Assembly: GCF_003846175.1 (NCBI RefSeq)
Contig: NZ_ML123051.1
Coordinates: 62,001-126,000, forward strand
Length of the DNA: 64,000 nt
Reading direction: 5' to 3'
Source of the DNA: Streptomyces sp. ADI95-17
GTDB taxonomy: Bacteria; Actinomycetota; Actinomycetes; Streptomycetales; Streptomycetaceae
Shown here piece by piece: positions 53,187 through 62,109 of the stretch. A program made the position numbers and the translations under genes. How positions within the stretch are numbered: position 1 is the first letter of the stretch; every line of letters begins with the position of its first letter. The notes beneath the pieces are model-generated. The model made no database searches. It was not told the origin of the DNA and worked only from the letters and a program-made list of their open reading frames with translations.

Positions 53187-54593
53187 ATGTCGACAGGCCG
53201 GCCCCGTCAGGCGTTGCCTGGCACCGTCGGCGAGCGCTTCGCCGTCCTCGATCCTGCAACGGGCGAGGCATTCGAGGAGGCCCCCGACCTGCAGCCGGAC
53301 GAGTTGGACGCCGTTGTCGGCCGGGCCCACGAAGCCTGGCTCAACTGGCGGACCGACCGCAGCGCCCGCGCCACCGTCCTGCTCGCGGCAGCCGACGCCA
53401 CGGAGGCTGCCGGGGCGGAGCTCGCTGCCCTGCTCACCCGTGAACAGGGCAAACCACTGTCCGAGTCGTACGCGGAGGTCGCCCGCACAGCCGCCCGCCT
53501 GCGCTACTTCGCCGAACTCGACCCCAGGCCGAGGCCCATCACTGACGGCCGCCCGGTACGCAGCGAGATCCGCTGGCGACCGCTCGGGCCCGTCGCCGCG
53601 ATCGTCCCGTGGAACTTTCCGCTCCAACTGGCGTCGGCGAAGCTGGCGCCCGCGCTCGCCGCAGGCAACACGGTGGTGCTCAAGCCCTCGCCCTTCACGC
53701 CCCTCGCCACACGGCTGCTGGGGTCCGTCATCTCCACTGCTCTCCCCGAGGACGTGCTCACGGTCGTCACTGGTCAGGAGCCCCTCGGGGCACGGCTGGC
53801 CTCCCACCCGGGGATCCGTCACGTGACCTTCACCGGTTCCGTCCCCACCGGACGGGCGGTCGCGGCAGGCGCGGCGGCGTCGCTCGGCCGCGTCACCCTG
53901 GAGCTGGGTGGCAACGATGCCGCCATCCTGCTGGAGGACGTCGATGTGGAGCGGATCGCGGACCGGCTGTTCTGGGCGGCGTTCCGCAACTGCGGGCAGG
54001 TCTGCATGGCCGTCAAGCGCGTCTACGCTCCGGCCCGGCTCTACTCCGACGTGGTCGAGGCCCTCGCGCAGCGCGCGAAGACCACCGTCGTCGGGTCCGG
54101 CCTCGACCCGGGCACGCAGCTGGGTCCCGTCAACAACATTCCCCAACTGGCCCGGGTCGAGCGCTACACAGCACAGGCCCTGGCGGACGGCGCCCGAGCT
54201 GCGGCCGGCGGCCACCGGCTGGACCGGCCGGGCTACTTCCACGCACCGACGATCCTGGCCGATGTCCCGCCCCACAGTCCGGTGGTGACGGATGAGCAGT
54301 TCGGTCCGGTTCTGCCGGTTCTGCCGTACCGGAGCCTCGACGAAGCCGTCGAGGCTGCCAACGACACCGGCTTCGGGCTGGGCGGCTCGGTGTGGGGGAC
54401 CGATCTCGACCGGGCCGAAGTGGTGGCCGACCGGCTGGAGTGCGGGACGGCGTGGATCAACCACCACGCCGAACTGTCCCTCGCCCAGCCCTTCGCGGGC
54501 ATCAAGGAGAGCGGTGTCGGCGTCGCGGGTGGGCCCTGGGGGCTCTACGGGAACCTCAGACCGTTCGTCGTGCACCGCCCGGAGGAGGTATGA
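53187..54593 (+). CDS. Aldehyde dehydrogenase (NAD(P)-dependent)
   Basis: 468 residues from ATG 53187, eight bases after mfnB. Catalytic Glu in LELGGNDAA and Cys in CGQVCMAVKR; NAD-binding PWNFPLQLASAKLAPALAAG and FTGSVPTGRAV. Belongs to the broad succinate-semialdehyde/benzaldehyde group. Context suggests oxidation of the furan aldehyde made by MfnB, or of its dephosphorylated form, to the acid. GTG and ATG alternatives upstream (to 53139) would overlap mfnB. Confidence 0.92.
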   Translation: MSTGRPRQALPGTVGERFAVLDPATGEAFEEAPDLQPDELDAVVGRAHEAWLNWRTDRSARATVLLAAADATEAAGAELAALLTREQGKPLSESYAEVARTAARLRYFAELDPRPRPITDGRPVRSEIRWRPLGPVAAIVPWNFPLQLASAKLAPALAAGNTVVLKPSPFTPLATRLLGSVISTALPEDVLTVVTGQEPLGARLASHPGIRHVTFTGSVPTGRAVAAGAAASLGRVTLELGGNDAAILLEDVDVERIADRLFWAAFRNCGQVCMAVKRVYAPARLYSDVVEALAQRAKTTVVGSGLDPGTQLGPVNNIPQLARVERYTAQALADGARAAAGGHRLDRPGYFHAPTILADVPPHSPVVTDEQFGPVLPVLPYRSLDEAVEAANDTGFGLGGSVWGTDLDRAEVVADRLECGTAWINHHAELSLAQPFAGIKESGVGVAGGPWGLYGNLRPFVVHRPEEV

Positions 54594-55699
54594 CGTCGAG
54601 GTTCGGCGCGGCCGTACTGCGCTCGTACGACAGCCGATTCGCCGTCGAGGAGGTGATCCTGAACGCGGGACCGGCCGATGGCGAGATCCTGGTCAGGATC
54701 GCGGGCTGCGGGATGTGCCGCACCGATCTCGCGGTCCGGCATTCGGACGGCCGCTCACCGTTGCCGGCGGTTCTCGGCCATGAGGGGTCCGGGGTCGTGG
54801 CCGAGACGGGCGGCCCGCACACCGGCCTGAGCAACGGCGACCATGTCGTGCTGAGCTTCGACTCCTGCGGACACTGCCGGAACTGCATGAACGCAGCTCC
54901 CGCCTACTGCGACTCCTTCGCCTCGCTCAACCTCTTCGGAGGGCGCAAGGAGAAGGCCGCGCGGCTCAGCGACGCGGCCGGGGACGAACTGGCCCCCCGG
55001 TGGTTCGGCCAGTCCTCGTTCGCGGAGTACGCGGTGGTCCCGGCCCGCAATGCCGTCCGGGTCGACCCCTCACTGCCCATCGAACTGCTCGGACCACTCG
55101 GCTGCGGATTCCTCACCGGCGCCGGAGCGGTCTTCAACTCCTTCGGCGCCGGACCCGGCGAAACCATCGCAGTCTTCGGCGCAGGAGCGGTGGGCCTGGC
55201 CGCGGTGATGGCGGCCGCCGCCTCCGGAGCGGTGACCGTGGCCGTCGACCGGCACCCCGAACGGCTGGCGCTCGCCGAACGGTTCGGCGCGATCCCGCTG
55301 CATGCCGCATCGGCCGACCTGCCCGGCCGAATCCGGCGACTGACCGACGGCGGCGCGCAGTACGCACTCGACACCACGGCCTCCGTCCAATTGATCAACG
55401 ACGCGCTACGGGCCCTGCGCCCGACCGGTCATCTCGGTCTCGTGGCACGGCTCCGTACCGTGCTGCCGCTCGAACCGGGGGCATTGGACCGAGGCAGGAG
55501 GGTCTCCCACATCTGTGAGGGGGACGCGGTGCCGGGGCTGATGATTCCGCGGCTGACCGGGCTGTGGCAGAGCGGGCGTTTTCCCTTCGACGAGCTGATT
55601 CGTACGTACCCACTCGCCGACATCAACGAAGCCGAACGGGACTGCGACGCGGGCCGTGTGGTCAAACCCGTCCTGCTTCCGACGGGGAGAGGCCGTTGA
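54590..55699 (+). CDS. Zinc-dependent alcohol dehydrogenase (MDR, aryl-alcohol type)
   Basis: 369 residues. Catalytic zinc ligands Cys in GCGMCRTD and His in GHEGSG; structural zinc cysteines in CGHCRNCMNAAPAYC; NAD loop VFGAGAVGLAAVMAAAASG. The overall type, with LGPLGCGFLTGAGAVFNSF, is that of aryl/benzyl alcohol dehydrogenases. It overlaps the ALDH stop as ATGA, so coupled, with GGAGGAGG at the right distance. Likely interconverts a furan alcohol and aldehyde; inferred from context. Confidence 0.93.
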   Translation: MTSRFGAAVLRSYDSRFAVEEVILNAGPADGEILVRIAGCGMCRTDLAVRHSDGRSPLPAVLGHEGSGVVAETGGPHTGLSNGDHVVLSFDSCGHCRNCMNAAPAYCDSFASLNLFGGRKEKAARLSDAAGDELAPRWFGQSSFAEYAVVPARNAVRVDPSLPIELLGPLGCGFLTGAGAVFNSFGAGPGETIAVFGAGAVGLAAVMAAAASGAVTVAVDRHPERLALAERFGAIPLHAASADLPGRIRRLTDGGAQYALDTTASVQLINDALRALRPTGHLGLVARLRTVLPLEPGALDRGRRVSHICEGDAVPGLMIPRLTGLWQSGRFPFDELIRTYPLADINEAERDCDAGRVVKPVLLPTGRGR

Positions 55700-55864
55700 C
55701 CGCGGCACCCGACAGCTCTGCCCGACCGCCGGACGCAGAACTGCGCGCGGTCGGGCGCGCCCCGAGGCACAGGGCGCCCGGAGCGGTGGCGTCGCGCGTC
55801 CACCGTTGATCCATCATCCGCATTTCTCGTTGTTCATGGTCTCAGCCTGCCCAAAGGAGAACAC

Positions 55865-56809
55865 GTGGTCGGCACAACGTCTCGGAACACCGGCGTGGAG
55901 GGCGTGGAAGGAGGTGTCGGCCTGACCGCTCTGCTGGTCGCCGCGGCACGGGCGATCGAGACCCACCGCCACGACACACTGGCACGGGACATCTACGCGG
56001 AGCACTTCGTGCTCGCCGCACCGGCGTCCGCCGACTGGCCGGTCCGGATACAACAGGTTCCGGACGGCGACACCAACCCGCTGTGGGGCCGGTTCGCCCG
56101 CTATTTCGGTCTGCGGACGAGGGTCCTCGACGACTTTCTCCTCCGATCTGTACACACGGGTGACGCCAGGCAAGTGGTCCTGCTCGGGGCGGGGTTGGAT
56201 TCGCGGGCGTTCCGACTCGACTGGCCTCCCGGCTGCGCGGTCTTCGAGATCGACAGGGAGGGCGTGCTGGCGTTCAAGCACATGGTGCTCGACGGACTGT
56301 CGGCCACTCCGAAGGCTGCGCGCATACCCGTCCCGATCGATCTGCGCGCCGACTGGGCCGGACCGCTGGCAGACGCCGGATTCGACATGAACGCACCGAG
56401 CGTCTGGCTGGCCGAGGGGCTGTTGTTCTACCTGCCCGCCGCCGCCGAGACGGACCTCATCGACACGGTGGACCGGTTGAGTACGGGGGGAAGCGCGCTG
56501 GCGTACGAGGTCAAGCTCGACAAGGACCTGCTGGAATACCGCGACAGCCCGATCTACACCGCGACGGCACACCACATCGGCATCGACCTGCTCAACCTGT
56601 TCGACAGAGAGCCGCGACCGGACTCCGCCGGTCACCTGACGAGCCGGGGCTGGGACACGTCGGTTCGGACCCCCTTCGACTTCACCCGCCGGCACGGACG
56701 CGGCCCCTTGCCCGAGCCGAACGACGCGTTGGCGGGCAACCGATGGGTATTCGCGAACAAGCCCGACCGTAACGCCGCCATCGGGCGTCCCGGCCGCAGC
56801 CGGTCGTGA
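55865..56809 (+). CDS. SAM-dependent methyltransferase, LCM/TIGR00027-like
   Basis: 314 residues. The family's VVLLGAGLDSRAFRL motif and FEIDREGVLAFKHMVL are present, as is WLAEGLLFYLPAAAE. Family members methylate carboxyl or hydroxyl groups of secondary metabolites (TcmP-like). GTG 55865 has AAAGGAG upstream. It lies 165 bases after the alcohol dehydrogenase on the same strand and may be the tailoring enzyme of the furan set, or independent. Confidence 0.88.
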   Translation: MVGTTSRNTGVEGVEGGVGLTALLVAAARAIETHRHDTLARDIYAEHFVLAAPASADWPVRIQQVPDGDTNPLWGRFARYFGLRTRVLDDFLLRSVHTGDARQVVLLGAGLDSRAFRLDWPPGCAVFEIDREGVLAFKHMVLDGLSATPKAARIPVPIDLRADWAGPLADAGFDMNAPSVWLAEGLLFYLPAAAETDLIDTVDRLSTGGSALAYEVKLDKDLLEYRDSPIYTATAHHIGIDLLNLFDREPRPDSAGHLTSRGWDTSVRTPFDFTRRHGRGPLPEPNDALAGNRWVFANKPDRNAAIGRPGRSRS

Positions 56810-56959
56810 TCCTGCGGCCCGCCGGACGATCCGAAGCATCGCACCAGCGACCCCAACACCGGCTCGGCGGCCCACCGAGACCTCGCCACTCGCAAGTGCG
56901 AGCTGAGGACTGTTCCGAGACTGTGGGTTCAGCGGCGACTGAGCGTGGGCCGCCGGACA

Positions 56960-57200
56960 TCACAGGAAGAGGAGTTCGACGGATGCCGAGTTGGAGAGTC
57001 GGAACCCGGCGGATCGCGCGACGGCGATGGGGGGCGGGTTCGATCTCCAGGATCGCCTGCGGCCGGGCGACGGTGGTGTGCGCGTACTCGGTCATCGCTC
57101 CGAGAGCGCGCACTGCCAGCCGCTGTCCCCGGTGGGCGGCGCCCACGATGTAGCCGATGCTACCGGTGGTTCGGTTGAGCAGGACTTCTCCCAGTGCCTG
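56960..57200 (-). pseudogene. Frameshifted GNAT acetyltransferase remnant
   Basis: The frame encodes TGSIGYIVGAAHRGQRLAVR and ALGAMTEYAHTTVARPQAIL then loses register after EIEP; in the next frame IAVARSAGFRLSNSASVELL completes a RimL-type GNAT end at 56960. The N-terminal half is missing. Truncated and frameshifted. Confidence 0.6.
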
Positions 57201-57539
57201 GTGCCCAGTGCCTGGTGCCTGTCGGTGGTGATGGCCAGGTGAACCCGGTCGTTCCCACGCCGGGCTCGTTGTGCCCTGCCCAGACATCAAAGTGCGGCGG
57301 CCTGGCCGAACGGCGAGTCCAAGGGGGGCGTCCGCGGCCGCGGACGCCAGGATGCCGCCGGGGAGCGCGACCACCCCTGCGGTCGGAGCGGCCGCCGCGG
57401 CCGGGTGGTCCGGCGGGTCGGAGGTGGCGGTCAGGGGTGTCTGCCCGCCGCTGAAGCCCGCCTGTGCGATGCGGGTGAGGCGTTCGGCCAGGGTCAGGTC
57501 GGCGGGGCAGGGTCAGGAGGCTGCAGTGCAGTCGGGGCA
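57201..57539. other. No intact gene; minus-strand coding-like stretch
   Basis: A minus-strand frame after the PhyH stop encodes ADLTLAERLTRIAQAGFSGG with good bias but no start codon. Probably another remnant. Confidence 0.35.
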
Positions 57540-58433
57540 TCACAGGCCGTCCTGGTCGTGCCAGTGGTTCTGCCATCGGGTGTCGATCGGGTCCGAGGCC
57601 GCCTGGTAGCGGATGTCGGTGGAGAGGCGGAACCGGCCGGCGGGGTCCTGATTGTCGAGGGAGGCGTGGATGATGTGGGCGCTGTGCACCATGAGGTCGC
57701 CAGCGGCGAAGTCGGTGACGAGCCACCGGGAGTCGTACTCCTCGGCCAGGGCGGGCAGGTCGGCGGTGATCGACGCTGCGGGGCGGCGCAGGCGGCCGGC
57801 GGCCTCGTCCGCCAGGACGCGGTGGTGGCTGCCTTCGAGGTAGACGAGCGGGCCCTGGGCGATCGGGCAGTCGCCCAGCGGAATCCAGGAGGAGACGACC
57901 CGATCGGTGCCTTCGCGGAGGTAGACGAGGTCGTAGTGGGCTTGCGTGGCGGTGCCGATGCCCGATTCGCCCGGGCCGACATGGCGGATGATCTTCCTGC
58001 GGTGCAGGTGCACGTCGTCGGTGCCGAGCAGCATGCGGTAGAAGGCGACCAGGTCCGGGTGCCGGCAGAAGGTCTCGTATTCCTGGCCGGGGACGATCTG
58101 CCGGAAGAGCAGGGAGCGCAGGCGCGCCCGGTCGAGGTCTCCGGCAGACGCGGCGAGGCCTTCGAACGGATCGGAGCCCGGGCGGGTCAGGCCGGTCTCG
58201 GCCAGCGTGGCGAAGTAGTGACGGCGGAAGCCCTCGACGGTCGTGCGGTCGAAGAAACCCGGCAGGTAGAGGTAGCCGTCACGGGCCAGGCGGACCCGCA
58301 GGGCGTCCCGGTCGTCCCGCTCGGCTGCCGGTACCGGTTCCAGGCGGCCGAGCCTGCGGTCGCTCGCGTCCAGGCGGTAGCCGTTGGAACTGAGGGTGGC
58401 CGGTAGCGGCCGGTCCAGCCGTCTCGTACTCAT
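57540..58433 (-). CDS. Phytanoyl-CoA dioxygenase (PhyH) family protein
   Basis: 297 residues. Fe(II)/2-oxoglutarate oxygenase with HxD in QAHYDLVYLREGTD, distal His in HSAHIIHASLDN, and a 2OG-binding Arg in GRFRLSTDIRYQ. Start ATG 58431-58433 (MSTRRLDRPLP). Hydroxylates an unknown substrate. Divergent from the AraC gene, 85 bases apart, which probably controls it. It lies about 700 bases after the furan set; whether related is unknown. Confidence 0.9.
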   Translation of the reverse strand: MSTRRLDRPLPATLSSNGYRLDASDRRLGRLEPVPAAERDDRDALRVRLARDGYLYLPGFFDRTTVEGFRRHYFATLAETGLTRPGSDPFEGLAASAGDLDRARLRSLLFRQIVPGQEYETFCRHPDLVAFYRMLLGTDDVHLHRRKIIRHVGPGESGIGTATQAHYDLVYLREGTDRVVSSWIPLGDCPIAQGPLVYLEGSHHRVLADEAAGRLRRPAASITADLPALAEEYDSRWLVTDFAAGDLMVHSAHIIHASLDNQDPAGRFRLSTDIRYQAASDPIDTRWQNHWHDQDGL

Positions 58434-58518
58434 GACGGAATCGTCGTCCCCGGTGCTGACGAGGCACAATGCACGGATTCCGAGGAAACTTGGACGATTG
58501 TCGACGGAGGTGTGGCAG

Positions 58519-59376
58519 GTGGCGGCCAGCGAGGGGGAGGGCAGGGCGGACTCCGTAGCGCGGTACCGCACTCCGCCGGACGGCGTGCGGGCGCTGGGGA
58601 TCGCAGTAACCGGGGCCGGACGAATCCTCGGCCAGCGTCGCCTACAGGCCGAACGCACCCTGAACTGCTACGCCGGGGTCCTCGTGCTCCGGGGTTCGGG
58701 GTTCCTGGAGCTCCAGGGCCGCGGCCGGCACGACGTGCGGCCGGGATCGTTCTTCTGGCTGCCGCCCGGGATCAGACATCGCTACGGCCCGTCCCCGGAC
58801 GGCTGGGACGAGTACTGGGTGCTGTTCGAGGGCTCCGCCGCCGCGGGCTACCGGGATCTAGGCCATCTCGGTGCGGAGCACCCGGTCGCCGTGCCCGCAG
58901 ACCCCGACGAGACCCGCGCCCTGTGCGTCCGGGTCCTGGACCTGCTCACCGAGGCCGAATCGCTCGACAGCCACATGGCGGCCACCAGCTCGCTCCATGC
59001 GCTGATCACGGCGGTGGGAAGCGGCCGGGGCAGGTCCGCGGATCCGGGGCGCGCCCGACGCGACATCGGCCGCCGTGCACTCCGACTGCTCGACGCCGCC
59101 GATGGCCCGGTGCGGATCGGCGCCATCGCCCAGGAACTGGCGGTGTCCCGTGACACCCTCATCACGGCCGTCCGCCGGATCACCGGCTCCCCGCCCACGG
59201 TGTACCTGACACGTCGCCGGATCAACCGGGCCAAGGCCCTGCTCACCGACACCGACCGGCCCGTCGCGCTCGTCGGACGGGACGTCGGATACCTCGACCC
59301 CGCCTACTTCACCAGGCTTTTCACCCGCCACGTGGGCGTCGCGCCCTCCGTCTTCCGCAGGCAGCAGAGGCGCTGA
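58519..59376 (+). CDS. AraC-family regulator with cupin-like N terminus
   Basis: 285 residues from GTG 58519, with GGAGG eight bases upstream; a GTG at 58510 is too close to that site. N-terminal cupin-type sensor (LVLRGSGFLELQGRGRHDVR, PGSFFWLPPGIRHRY) and a C-terminal double HTH (IGAIAQELAVSRDTLITAVR, then ALVGRDVGYLDPAYFTRLFT). Divergent from PhyH, so probably its activator. Confidence 0.92.
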   Translation: MAASEGEGRADSVARYRTPPDGVRALGIAVTGAGRILGQRRLQAERTLNCYAGVLVLRGSGFLELQGRGRHDVRPGSFFWLPPGIRHRYGPSPDGWDEYWVLFEGSAAAGYRDLGHLGAEHPVAVPADPDETRALCVRVLDLLTEAESLDSHMAATSSLHALITAVGSGRGRSADPGRARRDIGRRALRLLDAADGPVRIGAIAQELAVSRDTLITAVRRITGSPPTVYLTRRRINRAKALLTDTDRPVALVGRDVGYLDPAYFTRLFTRHVGVAPSVFRRQQRR

Positions 59377-59535
59377 CCACCGGGGGCGGCCTCCGCCTGC
59401 CAGGTCCATCTCCGTTGCAGAGCGCCCGCCGGTTGGTGCTGCTGGCCCATCCCTCCGCTGCCCGACATCGTCTCGGGCGTGACCAGCCACGGAACCCCGT
59501 CACCTCCGGCTGGCGCTACACGGCCAACCCGCTCC

Positions 59536-59856
59536 GTCGACCTCTACGGCCCCGGGAAGTCTCCCGCCCAGCTCGTCTTCCGCAGTGCGCCACTGTCCTA
59601 CGGCCGGCACACGATCAAGGTCGAGTGCACCGGCGGGAAGGGGAAGTGGGCGAAGGGCGCCCATGCCGTCGTCGACGCGTTCCGCGTGATCGCCCCGATC
59701 ACCGACAACACCTCACAACACATCGCCTACGACGGCACGTGGACGCACGCGGACGCGTCCGAGCCCTGGACCAGTGGCGACCTGAACCAGACCGAGTCGT
59801 TCAGCCGGGCGGTCGGCGACACCGTCTCCACCGCCTTCCGAGGCACTGGAATCCGA
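59536..59856 (+). pseudogene. Remnant of a secreted carbohydrate-active protein domain
   Basis: The frame VDLYGPGKSPAQLVFRSAPL, SYGRHTIKVECTGGKGKW and VVDAFRVI, then FSRAVGDTVSTAFRGTGIR, resembles the beta-sandwich carbohydrate-binding modules repeated in actinobacterial glycosidases. No signal peptide or catalytic domain remains; the frame breaks at both ends. 59857-60190 has no gene. Confidence 0.55.
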
Positions 59857-60190
59857 CCCTTACGGACCGACAGGTCGGGACGGTGGCGGCGAACAAGGCG
59901 GTCCCGCTGTGGGGAAGTTACTGTCGTTCACCCCGGCTGTGGAGATCCGACGCGGCCGCAGGACCATGGTCGCCGGAATCACCATGGATACCACCGCCGA
60001 GGACAGCCTCACGCTCCCGCGGTTCCAGGCTCTGCTTCCGTCGTCAGGATCGCGGGGCCCATGGGCCGTCTTGCTCCGTCGGATCAGGCAGTTCGGGGTG
60101 GAACATCTCTCGGACGCAGCGCCGCAGTCCCGTCTCGTTGGATCCGCCGACGGCGACCATCCAAGGCAGGTCGTCCATGGCGTGGGCGCG

Positions 60191-60493
60191 CTAGCCGGTG
60201 GCGAGGTCGTCGACGGCGGCGCGCAGGTCGTCGGCGGCCCGTATGCCGTTGGCGCACATGCCGCTCACAACACCCGTTCCGATGCGAACGGACGAACTGC
60301 CGGTGTGGAGCAGGTGAATGGCCTCCCTGACATGATCCCCCTGCGGGAAGCTGTCCCAAGGGACTTCGTCGAGCAGGAATCCGTCCTTGACCTCGGGTCG
60401 TACAGCGGCCACCACCGTGCGCACATCGAACGGCCCGCCAACGAATGAGGACAGGTCTGCCCGGTCCGTCAACGTTCGGCACATCGCGAACAT
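60191..60493 (-). CDS. Small hypothetical protein, possibly truncated
   Basis: 100 residues from ATG 60491-60493 (MFAMCRTLTDRADLSSFVGG). Coding bias is fair. Acidic second half with RIGTGVVSGMCANGIRAADD. No strong ribosome site. I do not recognise it; it may be a fragment, as several neighbours are. Confidence 0.5.
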   Translation of the reverse strand: MFAMCRTLTDRADLSSFVGGPFDVRTVVAAVRPEVKDGFLLDEVPWDSFPQGDHVREAIHLLHTGSSSVRIGTGVVSGMCANGIRAADDLRAAVDDLATG

Positions 60494-60630
60494 CGAATCA
60501 GTTCGCCACGAGCCGTTTCCCGGCCGGCCAGGTGGAGCATGGGTGACCCAGCGAAGCCGGCCCGGATTGATGAGCAGTAGCTACTGGGATCCGGCCCGGT
60601 CGAGAGAACCTGGCTATTAGGTTGGTACTC

Positions 60631-61023
60631 ATGTTTGCTTTGTATCCGCGCGTACTCGCAGGGGACTATCCCGCCGTCTTCGCCTTCTACACGGCCGTAC
60701 TGCCCGAGCTGGCGGGATATGCGCTCGCGCACGGTGACGCGGTGTCCGGGTACGCCAGTTGGGACGCGCCTGAGGGGGCGACCGCGTTCGCCGTGATCCA
60801 GCGGGATGCGTTTGTCGGCGAGGTTCCGTCGGCTCCTGATGAGGGCGGTGCGACCTTCGTGGTGCCTGTCGCGGACGCTGCGGCGATGGATGCGGCGGTC
60901 GCACTGTGCCAACGACATGGTGCGGTCCTGGTGGCACCGGCCCGGGATCTACCGGGTTGGGGACTGCGAGCGGCACACCTGCGCGACCCGGACGGGAATC
61001 TCCTGGAGATCCAGACGTACTGA
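60631..61023 (+). CDS. VOC family (glyoxalase-like) protein
   Basis: 130 residues, one full VOC module: FALYPRVLAGDYPAVFAFY at the start and AAHLRDPDGNLLEIQTY at the end, with the metal-site Glu in the last strand. Members bind or transform small molecules, including some antibiotic-binding proteins. ATG 60631 is chosen; TTG 60622 is possible. TATTAG at 60614-60619 suggests a nearby promoter. Confidence 0.87.
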   Translation: MFALYPRVLAGDYPAVFAFYTAVLPELAGYALAHGDAVSGYASWDAPEGATAFAVIQRDAFVGEVPSAPDEGGATFVVPVADAAAMDAAVALCQRHGAVLVAPARDLPGWGLRAAHLRDPDGNLLEIQTY

Positions 61024-61537
61024 GTGCCGGTCGGCGGCCCGCCGCCAACCGGTGGCTCTACAACCGGGGGTTTTACGACGGTGGTTCTGCAACCGGGTGC
61101 CGGACCTGCCCCGTGCATAAGGAACACGCCCGCCCCTCGCGGGTCCCACCGCTGATGTGGGGCCCGCGAGAGACGGGCCACGGAGTTCCGGCCCGGTCCG
61201 GTGGCCCCTCTCCGATCCGACGTGACGGGCCCCGGCCGGCAGGCTGTCGACGCTTCCGAGGTCACACCAGGCTCGCCTGCCGTCGCCGTCCGTCCGGGGA
61301 CCGCAGCCTCCCGGCGGTGCTGTCGACTGGCTACGGGAAATCGGGATGCACGGGGCGCCAGGTCCCCCCGGCCCCCGGAATGCGGTCCGGGAGTGAGTCG
61401 CCTTGGATTCCGGGGCTGCGGTGCGAATGTGCCCCGGAAGGCCTGCGAAGCAGGCCGAGGCGTACGCCTGCCTCGGCGACCGTTGTTCGAACAGTGGTCG
61501 TCGTCGGCCCAGCCGCTCGGCCCGACCGGCGACCGCG
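61024..61537. other. Intergenic, with an 18-bp direct repeat
   Basis: GGTGG(C/T)TCT(A/G)CAACCGGG occurs at 61051-61068 and 61080-61097, 29 bases apart. No gene with coding bias is seen in the remainder. Confidence 0.5.
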
Positions 61538-61780
61538 TCACTCCGAGCCGTAGTACAGCCGGAAGAACTCCTCCATCGCCGCGTCGACACCGGCGCGGTC
61601 ACCGGTGGCGAGCAGATCGAGCAGCAGACCGCGGACGGTGGCGAGTCCCAGCCTGGCGCGGTTCCGGGCCACCGCAGGGTCCGTACCCGCGGCTACCTCG
61701 GCGGCCATGAGCGGGTCCAGCCAGTCGTTCACGAACCCGTCGAGGACCAGCGCGGCCTCGGGGCGGCCCCGCAGCGCGTG
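61538..61780 (-). pseudogene. C-terminal remnant of a TetR regulator
   Basis: The frame reads GRPEAALVLDGFVNDWLDPL, then DPAVARNRARLGLATVRGLL and MEEFFRLYYGSE, the C-terminal ligand-domain end of a TetR protein. The HTH half is absent; the frame meets the SRPBCC remnant at about 61780-61790. An ORF of 64 residues from 61732 could be read but would lack the DNA-binding part. Confidence 0.6.
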
Positions 61781-61789
61781 CCCGCAGCG

Positions 61790-62082
61790 ACTTCCTCGAT
61801 GTCATGGCTCACCACGAGAGATTCACCGACCACTACCTGACCGGATGGAGCTACAGCGGCCCCGACCAGGGCATCGGATCGTGCGCCGTGGTCACAGCCA
61901 CGCTGGGCGGCAAGAAGACCGACGTCACTATCGAGGTCGTCAAGGCCGACCCGCCGCTGTGCATCGTCGAGCGGAACGTCAGTGCGGGCGGCCGCCGACT
62001 GGCCCACGGCACCTACATCGTCGAACCGCTGCGGACCGGCGGAAGCCATGTGTCGTTCACGTACGCCTGGGCGCGGAAGTGA
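61790..62082 (+). pseudogene. Truncated SRPBCC (polyketide cyclase-like) gene
   Basis: From about 61790 the frame gives SDFLDVMAHHERFTDHYLTG then WSYSGPDQGIGSCAVVTATL and LAHGTYIVEPLRTGGSHVSF, a SRPBCC fold missing its first strand and helices and the C-terminal helix (stop at 62082 after YAWARK). An ATG at 61804 with no ribosome site could still open it. Joined head to head with the TetR remnant. Confidence 0.6.
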
Positions 62083-62109
62083 CCCTGCACTTCCCGAAGA
62101 GTGGGTAGG

